From an uncultured Eubacteriales bacterium (GTDB taxonomy: Bacteria; Bacillota; Clostridia; Oscillospirales; Acutalibacteraceae), in contig ONXZ01000052.1 of NCBI GenBank assembly GCA_900321905.1, positions 1 through 6,959 of the forward strand: a DNA stretch of 6,959 nucleotides, given 5' to 3'. A program made the translations under genes and the position numbers. The notes beneath the pieces were generated by a model, which did no database searches, was not told the DNA's origin, and was given only the letters and a program-made list of their open reading frames with translations. The number at the start of each line of letters is the position of its first letter. Positions within the stretch are counted from its first letter, which is position 1. Positions 1 to 5,656 of this stretch are shown here, piece by piece.

Positions 1-103
1 ATGAATTTTTGGAGGGCTCCGCCCTCACCTGACTATATTAAAAGCGATTGCGTCCGCTATATTTGCCTGAGCGAAGCGAGTATCATCAATTCATCACTCA
101 TCA
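1..103. repeat. Non-coding repeat-like stretch downstream of recR
   Basis: No credible gene is seen between the window edge and the recR stop codon. It holds a perfect palindrome, GAGGGC-TCC-GCCCTC (12-26), a mirror-like GAGCGAAGCGAG (70-81), and short direct repeats of the ATCATCA/TCATCAC type (82-104, with TCATCAC twice in tandem at 91-104) running into the recR stop codon. Read on the recR strand, the palindrome is followed by CAAAAATT and not a T-run, so it does not look like an intrinsic terminator for recR. The mix of a GC palindrome with TGATGA-type repeats resembles small interspersed repeats of gut Clostridia. That likeness is from memory and was not checked by a search. Confidence 0.45.
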
Positions 104-700
104 CTATATAAGGCTTCTGCCCTCAATAGCACGGGTAAGAGTTACTTCGTCGGCATACTCAAGGTCTGCGCCGACAGGCACGCCGTAAGCAAGACGGCTG
201 ACTGTGATACCCATAGGCTTGAGCAGACGTGAGATGTACATAGCCGTAGCCTCTCCCTCAACGGTGGGATTGGTAGCCATAATAACTTCCTCAACCGTGC
301 CGTCGCCGAGGCGAGCGATAAGTTCCTTAATGCGAATCTGGTCAGGACCTATATTATCCATTGGCGATATAGCGCCGTGCAGCACGTGGTATGTGCCGTT
401 ATACTCGTGAGTGCGCTCAATCGCCACAACGTCGCGCGGGTCCTCAACCACGCAGATAACGCTCTTATCCCTTGCGGCGTCCTTGCACACAGGGCAAAGT
501 TCATCGTCCGCAAGGTCGCAGCAGATTTTACACTGCTTGATTTTAGTATGTGCGTCCGTTATCGCTTTAGCAAAACGGTTTGCCTCGTCGTCTGACAGAC
601 CAAGCACATAAAACGCCATACGCTGGGCAGTCTTGTGACCGATACCCTGCATACGCTCAAACTCATCTATTAAGTTTTGCAGTGGTGCTAAATTGTGCAT
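104..700 (-). CDS. recR: Recombination protein RecR
   Basis: RecR acts with RecO (and RecF) in the cytoplasm to load RecA on gapped single-stranded DNA during recombinational repair. The protein is 198 aa, the same length as the Bacillus subtilis protein as I remember it. An N-terminal helix-hairpin-helix segment (about residues 10-32, [14 protein letters not shown]) is followed by a four-cysteine zinc finger (C57, C60, C69, C72) and a Toprim domain (about 80-175, with VVEDPRDV at 84-91 and the family blocks [12 protein letters not shown] and [14 protein letters not shown]). The family's C-terminal block [16 protein letters not shown] is present. The stop is TAG. The ATG start fits the family N-terminus, but the upstream bases (ACTGAGATATT) give only a weak Shine-Dalgarno. 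It is third in the dnaX-ebfC-recR order but is separated from ebfC by a 115-bp palindrome-rich gap, so its expression may be partly uncoupled. Confidence 0.97.
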   Translation of the reverse strand: MHNLAPLQNLIDEFERMQGIGHKTAQRMAFYVLGLSDDEANRFAKAITDAHTKIKQCKICCDLADDELCPVCKDAARDKSVICVVEDPRDVVAIERTHEYNGTYHVLHGAISPMDNIGPDQIRIKELIARLGDGTVEEVIMATNPTVEGEATAMYISRLLKPMGITVSRLAYGVPVGADLEYADEVTLTRAIEGRSLI

Positions 701-815
701 AATATCTCAGTAGGGAGCGATGCCCACATCGCTCCGCATACAATCCCTCCGTCACTCACTTTGTTCGAGCCGCCTCCCGTTACACAAGGGAGGCGTTGTT
801 TGCTTTACTTTCGGA
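701..815. repeat. Palindrome-rich intergenic element between ebfC and recR
   Basis: No gene is seen here. There are two strong palindromes: GGAGCGATG-CCCA-CATCGCTCC (714-735, 9-bp stem) and CGCCTCCC-(9 nt)-GGGAGGCG (771-795, 8-bp stem). Between them lies CAATCCCTCCGTCAC (741-755). The combination of a CAATCCCTCCGTCA word followed by CCTCCC...ACACAAGGGAGG matches my memory of a short non-autonomous repeat scattered through many Ruminococcaceae and Lachnospiraceae genomes; I cannot verify copy number here. Neither hairpin is followed by a T-run on the minus strand, so they are not standard terminators. The left hairpin ends 13 nt before the recR ATG and would lie in the recR leader. Confidence 0.6.
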
Positions 816-1160
816 TTAAAGTCCGGGAATGTTAAGTCCGCCTGTTGCAGCGTCCATCTCACGCTCGGATTCTTCTTCAATCTGGCGGTTTGCTTCGTTA
901 AGAGCGGCTACGAGCATATCCTCAAGCATTTCAACATCTTCAGGGTCTACAACCTCAGGATTGATGCCGATTGCCTTAACTTCGTGCGCGCCTGTGATAG
1001 TAACTTCTACCATTCCGCCGCCTGAAGAAACAACGTATTCTTTTTCTTTAAGTTCTTCCTGCTTTGCTTCAATTTGCTCCTGCATTTTCTGTGCCTGCTT
1101 GAGCATTTGCTGCATATTCTGCGGGCCGCCGCCCATTCCCTTTGGAAGTCTTGCCTTCAT
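816..1160 (-). CDS. ebfC: Nucleoid-associated protein, YbaB/EbfC family
   Basis: YbaB/EbfC proteins are small dimeric DNA-binding proteins associated with the nucleoid; the family gene lies between dnaX and recR in many bacteria (yaaK in Bacillus, ybaB in E. coli). The product is 114 aa, close to the usual 100-115. Visible features are a Gly/Met-rich N-terminus, a long Gln/Lys/Glu-rich amphipathic helix (about 14-42, QQMLKQAQKMQEQIEAKQEEL), the family beta region with SSGGGMVEVTITGAHEVKAI (about 45-64), the block INPEVVDPEDVEMLEDMLVA (66-85), and an acidic helical end with a Gly-rich tail. The ATG has a good ribosome site (AAAGGAGA, 7 nt upstream) placed just behind the dnaX stop, so it is probably co-transcribed with dnaX. 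Confidence 0.95.
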   Translation of the reverse strand: MKARLPKGMGGGPQNMQQMLKQAQKMQEQIEAKQEELKEKEYVVSSGGGMVEVTITGAHEVKAIGINPEVVDPEDVEMLEDMLVAALNEANRQIEEESEREMDAATGGLNIPGL

Positions 1161-1171
1161 ATAATTCTCCT

Positions 1172-2851
1172 TTATTTTAACTCAAAATTGATATTGCCAC
1201 TCGAAGCCTTCGCAATTAAATCCTCAAGAGGATCGCGCTGCGGTGCTTCGCTGTTATTTTTTATTCTTCTCAAGCCGATTCTGTACTGTTTGCCTGTAAC
1301 CTCAAACACGGCTTTTTTGATAGCGCGTGCGTGGCTCGGAATCTTAATAAAAGTGCGAACAGCCTCATTTTTGGGGTCAATCATAAACTTGTCGCCGCTG
1401 ATGACTGCGTGCGAGCCGTTGAGTATACCAAACAACGGGATATCGTCACGGTGGATAACGTCAAGGAATTCGCCCCACTGCATAAACTCAGTTTCCGCTT
1501 CAATAGTCTGAGGTGCCTGTGCAGACTCTTCCTCACTCGGCGCAGGTGCGGCTTCCATACTTGATTGTTCAGGCTCAGGTTTGGTTTCAACCTCATATTT
1601 TGGAGTTTGCTCAGGTTGAATCACCGGTTTTTCTTCTTTAACTATCGGAGCAGGCTCGGCAGGTTCCGGCGCTGCAGGTTTTTCCTCCTGCACAGTAACT
1701 GCCGCACCGCTTTTCACAGCGCGTTCAAGGTCTGAAATGCGTGAAATCAGCGACTGTTGCGACTCGTCAAGTTTTGGTTCGCAAAGTTTGATAAACGCCA
1801 TTTCAACTTCAATTCTTGCGCTTGCGCCGCCCTTGATAGTTACGAGTGTGTTTTGGAATAAATCAAGTGCAAAAAGCACATTTTCAACAGTAAAATTCTT
1901 TGCAGATTCGAGTATATTATTATACTCATCGTCAGTGCAGATTATCAGTTCCCTGCTCTTGCGGACAGTTTTGACAACAAGATAATTCCTGAAATGGTTA
2001 ATCATCTCAACGCAAAGTCGCTCCATGTCAAAACTGTTTTGGTAAAGTTCTGAAATCTCGGACATAGCCGCGTTGGAGTCGTGGTTTGCAATACATTTTG
2101 CAAGCGTAAACATAGCCTCTTTGCCGGCAAGACCTGCAACTTCGCTTACAAGCCTGCTCGTGATTTTTTTGCCCCTGCCCGCGCACTGGTCAAGGATTGA
2201 CAAACCGTCACGCAGAGCGCCGTCAGCAATACGCGCAATCAGTATAGCCGCGTCGCTATCAAGGTCAAGTCCCTCAAGTTCTGCGACCTGATTGAGCCTT
2301 ACCGCCATAGTTTCAGGCTGGATACGCTTAAAATCAAAACGCTGACATCTTGAAAGAATTGTTGCGGGAAGTTTGTGAACTTCCGTTGTGGCAAGGATAA
2401 AAATAACGTGTGCAGGCGGTTCCTCAAGTGTTTTGAGAAGTGCGTTGAACGCGCCTGTTGAGAGCATATGCACCTCGTCGATAATATAAACGCGGTACTT
2501 ACATTTTGTAGGCGTATAATTTGCCTCGTCACGCAGAGTGCGGATATTGTCAACGCCGTTGTTTGAAGCCGCGTCAATCTCAACAACGTCGTAGATTGAG
2601 CCGCTGTCAATGCCGCGGCACGCAGCGCACTCGTTGCAAGGCTCGCCGTCAACGCTGTTTTCGCAGTTGACAGCCTTTGCAAGAATTTTTGCGCAGGTGG
2701 TTTTGCCGGTACCGCGTGAACCTGTGAACAGGTACGCATGCGAAACTCTGCCGTTTTTAATCTCGTTTTTTAGTGTGGAGGTAATATGGTCCTGACCGTA
2801 TACGTCCGAAAAAACCTGCGGTCTGTATTTTCTGTATAAAACCTGATACAT
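1172..2851 (-). CDS. dnaX: DNA polymerase III subunit tau (clamp-loader ATPase)
   Basis: This is the AAA+ motor subunit of the clamp loader, which places the beta sliding clamp on primed DNA and ties the loader to the polymerase. The protein is 559 aa. Seen in order: N-terminal block VLYRKYRPQVFSDVYGQ (4-20), Walker A GSRGTGKTT (44-52), zinc-binding cysteines C63, C72, C75 and C78, Walker B VYIIDEVHM (121-129), sensor 1/arginine-finger region LATTEVHKLP...SRCQ (153-170, SRC at 167-169), sensor 2 GALRDGLSILDQ (211-222), the helical collar domain III (about 240-365), a Pro/Glu/Ala-rich linker (about 385-455) and a folded C-terminal domain (about 456-545) with the short tail PLEDLIAKASSG. The start is backed by GGAGGG (2857-2862) 5 nt upstream. 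No canonical A-AAA-AAG frameshift site is seen, so the full-length tau form is expected. ebfC follows 11 nt after the stop. Confidence 0.98.
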   Translation of the reverse strand: MYQVLYRKYRPQVFSDVYGQDHITSTLKNEIKNGRVSHAYLFTGSRGTGKTTCAKILAKAVNCENSVDGEPCNECAACRGIDSGSIYDVVEIDAASNNGVDNIRTLRDEANYTPTKCKYRVYIIDEVHMLSTGAFNALLKTLEEPPAHVIFILATTEVHKLPATILSRCQRFDFKRIQPETMAVRLNQVAELEGLDLDSDAAILIARIADGALRDGLSILDQCAGRGKKITSRLVSEVAGLAGKEAMFTLAKCIANHDSNAAMSEISELYQNSFDMERLCVEMINHFRNYLVVKTVRKSRELIICTDDEYNNILESAKNFTVENVLFALDLFQNTLVTIKGGASARIEVEMAFIKLCEPKLDESQQSLISRISDLERAVKSGAAVTVQEEKPAAPEPAEPAPIVKEEKPVIQPEQTPKYEVETKPEPEQSSMEAAPAPSEEESAQAPQTIEAETEFMQWGEFLDVIHRDDIPLFGILNGSHAVISGDKFMIDPKNEAVRTFIKIPSHARAIKKAVFEVTGKQYRIGLRRIKNNSEAPQRDPLEDLIAKASSGNINFELK

Positions 2852-2865
2852 AGTTACCCTCCTTT

Positions 2866-2892
2866 AAAAATACAGGCGGATAATATCCGCCC
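2866..2892 (-). terminator. Intrinsic terminator of the SRP RNA, abutting the dnaX ribosome site
   Basis: On the minus strand GGCGGA-TATTA-TCCGCC (2891-2875; the loop can close further as TA pairs) is followed by TGTATTTTT, the layout of a Rho-independent terminator. It lies about 10 nt past the basal stem of the SRP RNA. The end of the U-run touches the dnaX Shine-Dalgarno (AAAGGAGGG), so no room is left for a separate dnaX promoter between terminator and gene. Confidence 0.8.
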
Positions 2893-2902
2893 AACAAATA
2901 AT

Positions 2903-3049
2903 AATGCTTTTACGCCCTTTGCATAGCGTACAGACTTGTCTGAGGCACACAGAATAATCCACTTATTGCTGCTCGGTTCCCCGCCTGACAAGGTTCGTAG
3001 CATCCCGTCGCACAGGGCCCATACGCTACGCAAAAGACGCAAAAGCACT
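2903..3049 (-). ncRNA. ffs: Signal recognition particle RNA, small bacterial (4.5S-like) type
   Basis: SRP RNA binds Ffh and targets nascent membrane proteins to the FtsY receptor. The diagnostic apex is GTCAGG-CGG-GGAA-CCG-AGCAGC on the minus strand: a GGAA tetraloop (2977-2980), a 3-bp closing stem, and the conserved GUCAGG / AGCAGC sides of the Ffh-binding loop. ATGCTACGAACCTT before it and TCTGTGTGCC after it also match the family. The two ends pair over 28 bp (3022-3049 with 2903-2930) with five G-U wobbles and no mismatch, so the whole forms a single hairpin centred on the tetraloop. No Alu domain like that of the roughly 270-nt Bacillus RNA is visible. The mature ends are inferred; a core of 2921-3031 is certain. 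It sits upstream of dnaX, as in Bacillus (scr-dnaX). Confidence 0.93.
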
Positions 3050-3062
3050 CTTTTCGTAAAGT

Positions 3063-3091
3063 ATTATACTATATTAGTATTATAAAATCAA
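3063..3091 (-). promoter_or_regulatory. Sigma-A promoter of the SRP RNA gene
   Basis: On the minus strand TTGATT (3086-3091) is separated by exactly 17 bp from a perfect TATAAT (3063-3068). The predicted transcription start is near 3055-3057, a few bases before the basal stem of the SRP RNA begins at 3049. The -35 box begins 13 nt after the histidine kinase stop codon. This is the only near-consensus promoter I could find in the window, and it fits a highly expressed stable RNA. It may also feed dnaX-ebfC-recR through terminator read-through. Confidence 0.85.
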
Positions 3092-3104
3092 GAGAAATTT
3101 ACAT

Positions 3105-4313
3105 TTAAATGCTGACAGTAAATGTAATTGTTTCGTTCTTGTAGGAAACCGCGATTTTACCGCCAAACTCCTCTGCGTATCCCTGCGCCATGGCAAGGCC
3201 GATACCGTAGCCTGATTTTTCGCTGTTGTGCGACTCGTCGCTACGGTAAAAGCGTTCAAAAAAGCGGTTAACGTCAATATCTTTGCCGTCGGCATAGGTG
3301 TTTGACACAGCAAGTTTCATACCCTTGCCGGCGCCTTTGTGCGTGAGTTTTGCCGTGACTTTTCCGCCGTCGTCGCAGTATTTTGCGGCGTTATCAAGAA
3401 GTATGCCTGTAATTTGCCTTATGCCTTCGCTGTCGGCTTTTACCGTGATATTTTCGGCAATGTCAGCCGCAAACTCTTTGCCATGATTTGTAATCACTGT
3501 TTTAAAATCATCGGCGCTGTTTTTAACGATTTCAGACACATTTACCTGCGTAAGTTCTTTTTTGTCTTTTTCGCCAAACTTTGAGATAGTAATAAGTTCG
3601 CCGATAAGCGTGTTGAGTCTGCCCACCTGATTTAGCGTGCTTTTTGTCCACTCGCTCTCGCCGTAGGACATTTCAATAACTTCGGTATTAGCAGAAATAA
3701 CGGCAAGCGGAGTTTTAAGTTCGTGGGACGCGTTTGTGATAAATTGCTTTTGACTTTCCATATTTCTGATAACAGGCTGCACCGCCCTGCGTGACAGAAT
3801 TGACACGACAATTACAAACACGAGCAGACATACCAAGCCGAGCAGCAGCGACGCTTCGCGGAAGTTTTCAGCCGTTCTGAGTTCATTTGTGCAGTTGACA
3901 AACACAATGATTTTGCCGTAGGACGTACTTTTGACGACATAGGCATAGGCATCGCCGTCAGTTTCAATGTGCCCGTTATCCTTTTGGACGCTTGTGATAA
4001 ACGTCTTAATTTCGCTATCGGATACCGAATGAATCCTGCCGAGATCACTCGAAATCACATTGCCGTCGCTGTCAGCCTTAACGGTAAAAAAGCGAATTCT
4101 GTAAATATCCTCATCGGTAAAATCAGGACTTTTTTTCATTTGGCTTTCAGGCATTTCGCCGTCGTTTTCAGCAATATAATTTGCAATTTTGTACACGTCG
4201 TCAAGCGTTCTGTGATACATAACACTGTTGACAAGACCGAGCAGCACAGCAATGACAAGCAGCACTGCAACAGTTGAAATTGCAATAAATTTGATACGAA
4301 GTTTAGCAATCAT
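3105..4313 (-). CDS. Membrane sensor histidine kinase (HisKA/HATPase_c)
   Basis: This 402-aa kinase is expected to phosphorylate the response regulator encoded just upstream. Membrane helix 1 is about 10-30, an extracytoplasmic sensor region about 31-153, and membrane helix 2 about 154-174. The H-box FITNASHELKTPLAVI has phospho-acceptor His197. The N-box is GILLDNAAKY (303-312, Asn308), the F-box FFERFYRS (351-358) and the G2-box GYGIGLAMAQ (368-377). Only about 20 residues separate helix 2 from the H-box, so no full HAMP domain is present. The G1-box is degenerate: VSNTYADGKDID stands where DxGxGI is usual, a variant I recall from many clostridial kinases. The sensor region (YKIANYIAENDGEMPE, VKADSDGNVISSD) also has a clostridial look; its ligand is unknown. 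The ATG is 4 nt after the regulator stop, with GAGG in that gene's last codons as ribosome site. Confidence 0.93.
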   Translation of the reverse strand: MIAKLRIKFIAISTVAVLLVIAVLLGLVNSVMYHRTLDDVYKIANYIAENDGEMPESQMKKSPDFTDEDIYRIRFFTVKADSDGNVISSDLGRIHSVSDSEIKTFITSVQKDNGHIETDGDAYAYVVKSTSYGKIIVFVNCTNELRTAENFREASLLLGLVCLLVFVIVVSILSRRAVQPVIRNMESQKQFITNASHELKTPLAVISANTEVIEMSYGESEWTKSTLNQVGRLNTLIGELITISKFGEKDKKELTQVNVSEIVKNSADDFKTVITNHGKEFAADIAENITVKADSEGIRQITGILLDNAAKYCDDGGKVTAKLTHKGAGKGMKLAVSNTYADGKDIDVNRFFERFYRSDESHNSEKSGYGIGLAMAQGYAEEFGGKIAVSYKNETITFTVSI

Positions 4314-4317
4314 AGCA

Positions 4318-4989
4318 TTACCTCAATGTAGTTAGTTTGTAAGATTTATTCCTCTCGCCGAGTATGGTAATATCGGCGTTTACAGAGCGCAGTTTTTGCC
4401 GCAAGTAAGAAATGTACATATAAACAAGATCGATGTTCTCTGCTTCCTCCTCGCGCCACACTTTGCGCCAGATTTCCTCTGTGGTGAGTTCCTTATCGGA
4501 GTTGAGCATAAGCAGTTCCATGAGTTCCGCTTCCTTGCGGGCAAGGCGGATTGAATTTGCCGCAACAAGTTCAAGTTGAGCGGTATCAAGCGTCAGGTTG
4601 CCGTATGTGAGTTGTGTTGAGTTAAACGTGCCGAAGCGGCGCGTCTGCGACTTAATGCGCGCTATAAGTTCTTTCATAGCAAACGGCTTTGTAAGATAGT
4701 CGTCCGCGCCTGCGTCAAGACCTGTTACCCTGTCGTCAATCTCTGCCTTTGCGGTAAGCATAATAACAGGGGTTACGTCGCCCCTCGCCCTGATTTGGGT
4801 GAGTGCTTCAATGCCGTCCATTTCAGGCATCATTATATCAAGCACCATACAGTCAAATGCGCTTTTTGACGACTCCTCAAGCGCTTCGCGTCCGTTATGC
4901 ACAGGCGTTACGTCAAACCCCTGCGCTGTCAGCACAGTTGTTACGGCTTTTGATAAGTCGAGTTCATCTTCAGCAAATAGTATCTTCAT
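4318..4989 (-). CDS. OmpR/PhoB-family response regulator
   Basis: This is a DNA-binding transcription factor activated by phosphorylation, paired with the adjacent kinase. It is 223 aa, normal for the family. The receiver domain (about 1-115) has the acidic pair E7-D8, the phospho-acceptor D51 in VLDIMMPEMDG, the switch residue T79 in IMLTAKAE, and K101 in LTKPF. The winged-helix effector domain (about 125-222) includes LARKEAELMELLMLN, the segment TTEEIWRKVW and the recognition helix region MYISYLRQKL. The wing reads LGERNKSYKL instead of the common IRGVGYKL, a departure that could alter DNA contact. The ATG has GAGGGG 5 nt upstream, formed by the end of the alarmone synthetase gene, with only 2 nt between the genes. 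The target promoters are not evident, though autoregulation of its own operon would be usual. Confidence 0.95.
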   Translation of the reverse strand: MKILFAEDELDLSKAVTTVLTAQGFDVTPVHNGREALEESSKSAFDCMVLDIMMPEMDGIEALTQIRARGDVTPVIMLTAKAEIDDRVTGLDAGADDYLTKPFAMKELIARIKSQTRRFGTFNSTQLTYGNLTLDTAQLELVAANSIRLARKEAELMELLMLNSDKELTTEEIWRKVWREEEAENIDLVYMYISYLRQKLRSVNADITILGERNKSYKLTTLR

Positions 4990-4991
4990 AA

Positions 4992-5600
4992 TTACCCCTC
5001 TCTGATAAGGTCGCGTATAGTTTGCATAGTTATATCGCAGGACGCGAGTTCGTCCGCACAGCGTTTGAGTTCGGCTTGGATAAGTTCGCGTGAACTCACC
5101 TCGTGCTTATAGGTCATTTCGTGCTCAAGCGCCGCCCAGGTGTCCATTGCGATTGTGCGAAGTTGCACCTCTGCATAGAATGTGCCGGGATTGTTACCGA
5201 GTACGTCGTAAAACGGCACAGTTACAGCAAGTATCATATGGTAGGACCGGTAGCCGTTATCCTTTGGGCTTGTGACAAAATCCTTTTTGTTAACAACCTT
5301 GCAGTTTTCAAGCGTTTCAATAAACTTGACAAGTTCAAAAATATCGTCAACAAAACGCGTTACAACACGTAACCCGATAGCATCCTTAATATCGCAAAGG
5401 GCGCTCTTTTCCGTTTGCGGAAGCAACTTTCTGTCGCACTTGTCGCGCATACTTTCATCTGACTTTATGCGATAGTTAAGGTGTTCATAAAGATGATGCG
5501 AGTGCTGCAAAAAGTGCTGATTATCGTAATCCTCAATACTTTTTACAAGACTTGACATTGCATATTTAAGCGCGTTTTCATATTTTCCGTAAATGCTCAT
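4992..5600 (-). CDS. Small alarmone synthetase (GTP pyrophosphokinase, RelA/SpoT domain; RelQ-like)
   Basis: The family transfers pyrophosphate from ATP to GTP or GDP to make (p)ppGpp, the stringent-response signal. The 202-aa protein is a synthetase domain alone: no HD hydrolase, TGS or ACT domain. Seen are the RxKS motif (44-47), D73 in DAIGLRVV (metal binding), NGYRSYH (115-121, guanosine-stacking Tyr117) and EVQLRTIAMDTWAALEHE (144-161, catalytic Glu144), then a charged C-terminal helix. All core residues are kept, so it should be active. The size and C-terminal half resemble RelQ (YjbM) of Bacillus, but the N-terminal half is divergent, so I do not assign relQ. An in-frame TTG at 5642 would add 14 residues (MCCSISQNTKGYRN); the ATG at 5600 with AAAGGA upstream and a family-like N-terminus is preferred. 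Two nt separate it from the response regulator. Confidence 0.9.
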   Translation of the reverse strand: MSIYGKYENALKYAMSSLVKSIEDYDNQHFLQHSHHLYEHLNYRIKSDESMRDKCDRKLLPQTEKSALCDIKDAIGLRVVTRFVDDIFELVKFIETLENCKVVNKKDFVTSPKDNGYRSYHMILAVTVPFYDVLGNNPGTFYAEVQLRTIAMDTWAALEHEMTYKHEVSSRELIQAELKRCADELASCDITMQTIRDLIREG

Positions 5601-5613
5601 ATTCCTGTATCCT

Positions 5614-5643
5614 TTTGTGTTTTGACTAATACTACAACACAAA
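5614..5643. promoter_or_regulatory. Inverted repeat in the leader of the alarmone synthetase gene
   Basis: TTTGTGTT (5614-5621) and AACACAAA (5636-5643) are perfect 8-bp inverted repeats spaced by 14 bases, ending 13 nt before the ATG and bordering the AAAGGA ribosome site. They could be an operator for a dimeric regulator or a leader hairpin. No T-run follows, so a terminator is unlikely. I could not identify a convincing promoter in this AT-rich gap; TTGTAA with TATATT at 19-bp spacing is the best weak candidate. Confidence 0.4.
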
Positions 5644-5656
5644 TATTAAATATAGA

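Noticed and set aside
11..27. Palindrome as an intrinsic terminator of recR
   Set aside because: On the recR strand it is followed by CAAAAATT instead of a T-run.
771..795. Hairpin as terminator of ebfC
   Set aside because: The stem is good but is followed by GCTCGAAC with no T-run; a repeat element fits better.
829..1164. 111-codon plus-strand frame opposite ebfC
   Set aside because: Ser/Ile/Cys-rich mirror of a confidently identified gene; no family likeness.
2164..2170. Run of seven A in the dnaX message as a slippage site for a gamma form
   Set aside because: It falls near residue 229, before domain III, so a shortened product would lack the oligomerisation domain; the reading frame also does not fit an A-AAA-AAG heptamer.
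2299..2739. 146-codon minus-strand frame inside dnaX
   Set aside because: It is the same strand in another frame across the Walker B and sensor region of DnaX, with low-complexity Ala/Thr/Leu composition and no ribosome site.
2854..3048. Minus-strand open frame of 64 codons between dnaX and the kinase
   Set aside because: It lies over the SRP RNA hairpin and its terminator; the conserved RNA bases explain the sequence and the peptide resembles nothing.
5601..5642. TTG start adding 14 residues to the alarmone synthetase
   Set aside because: The added segment (MCCSISQNTKGYRN) would span the inverted repeat and the ribosome site that serves the ATG at 5600.
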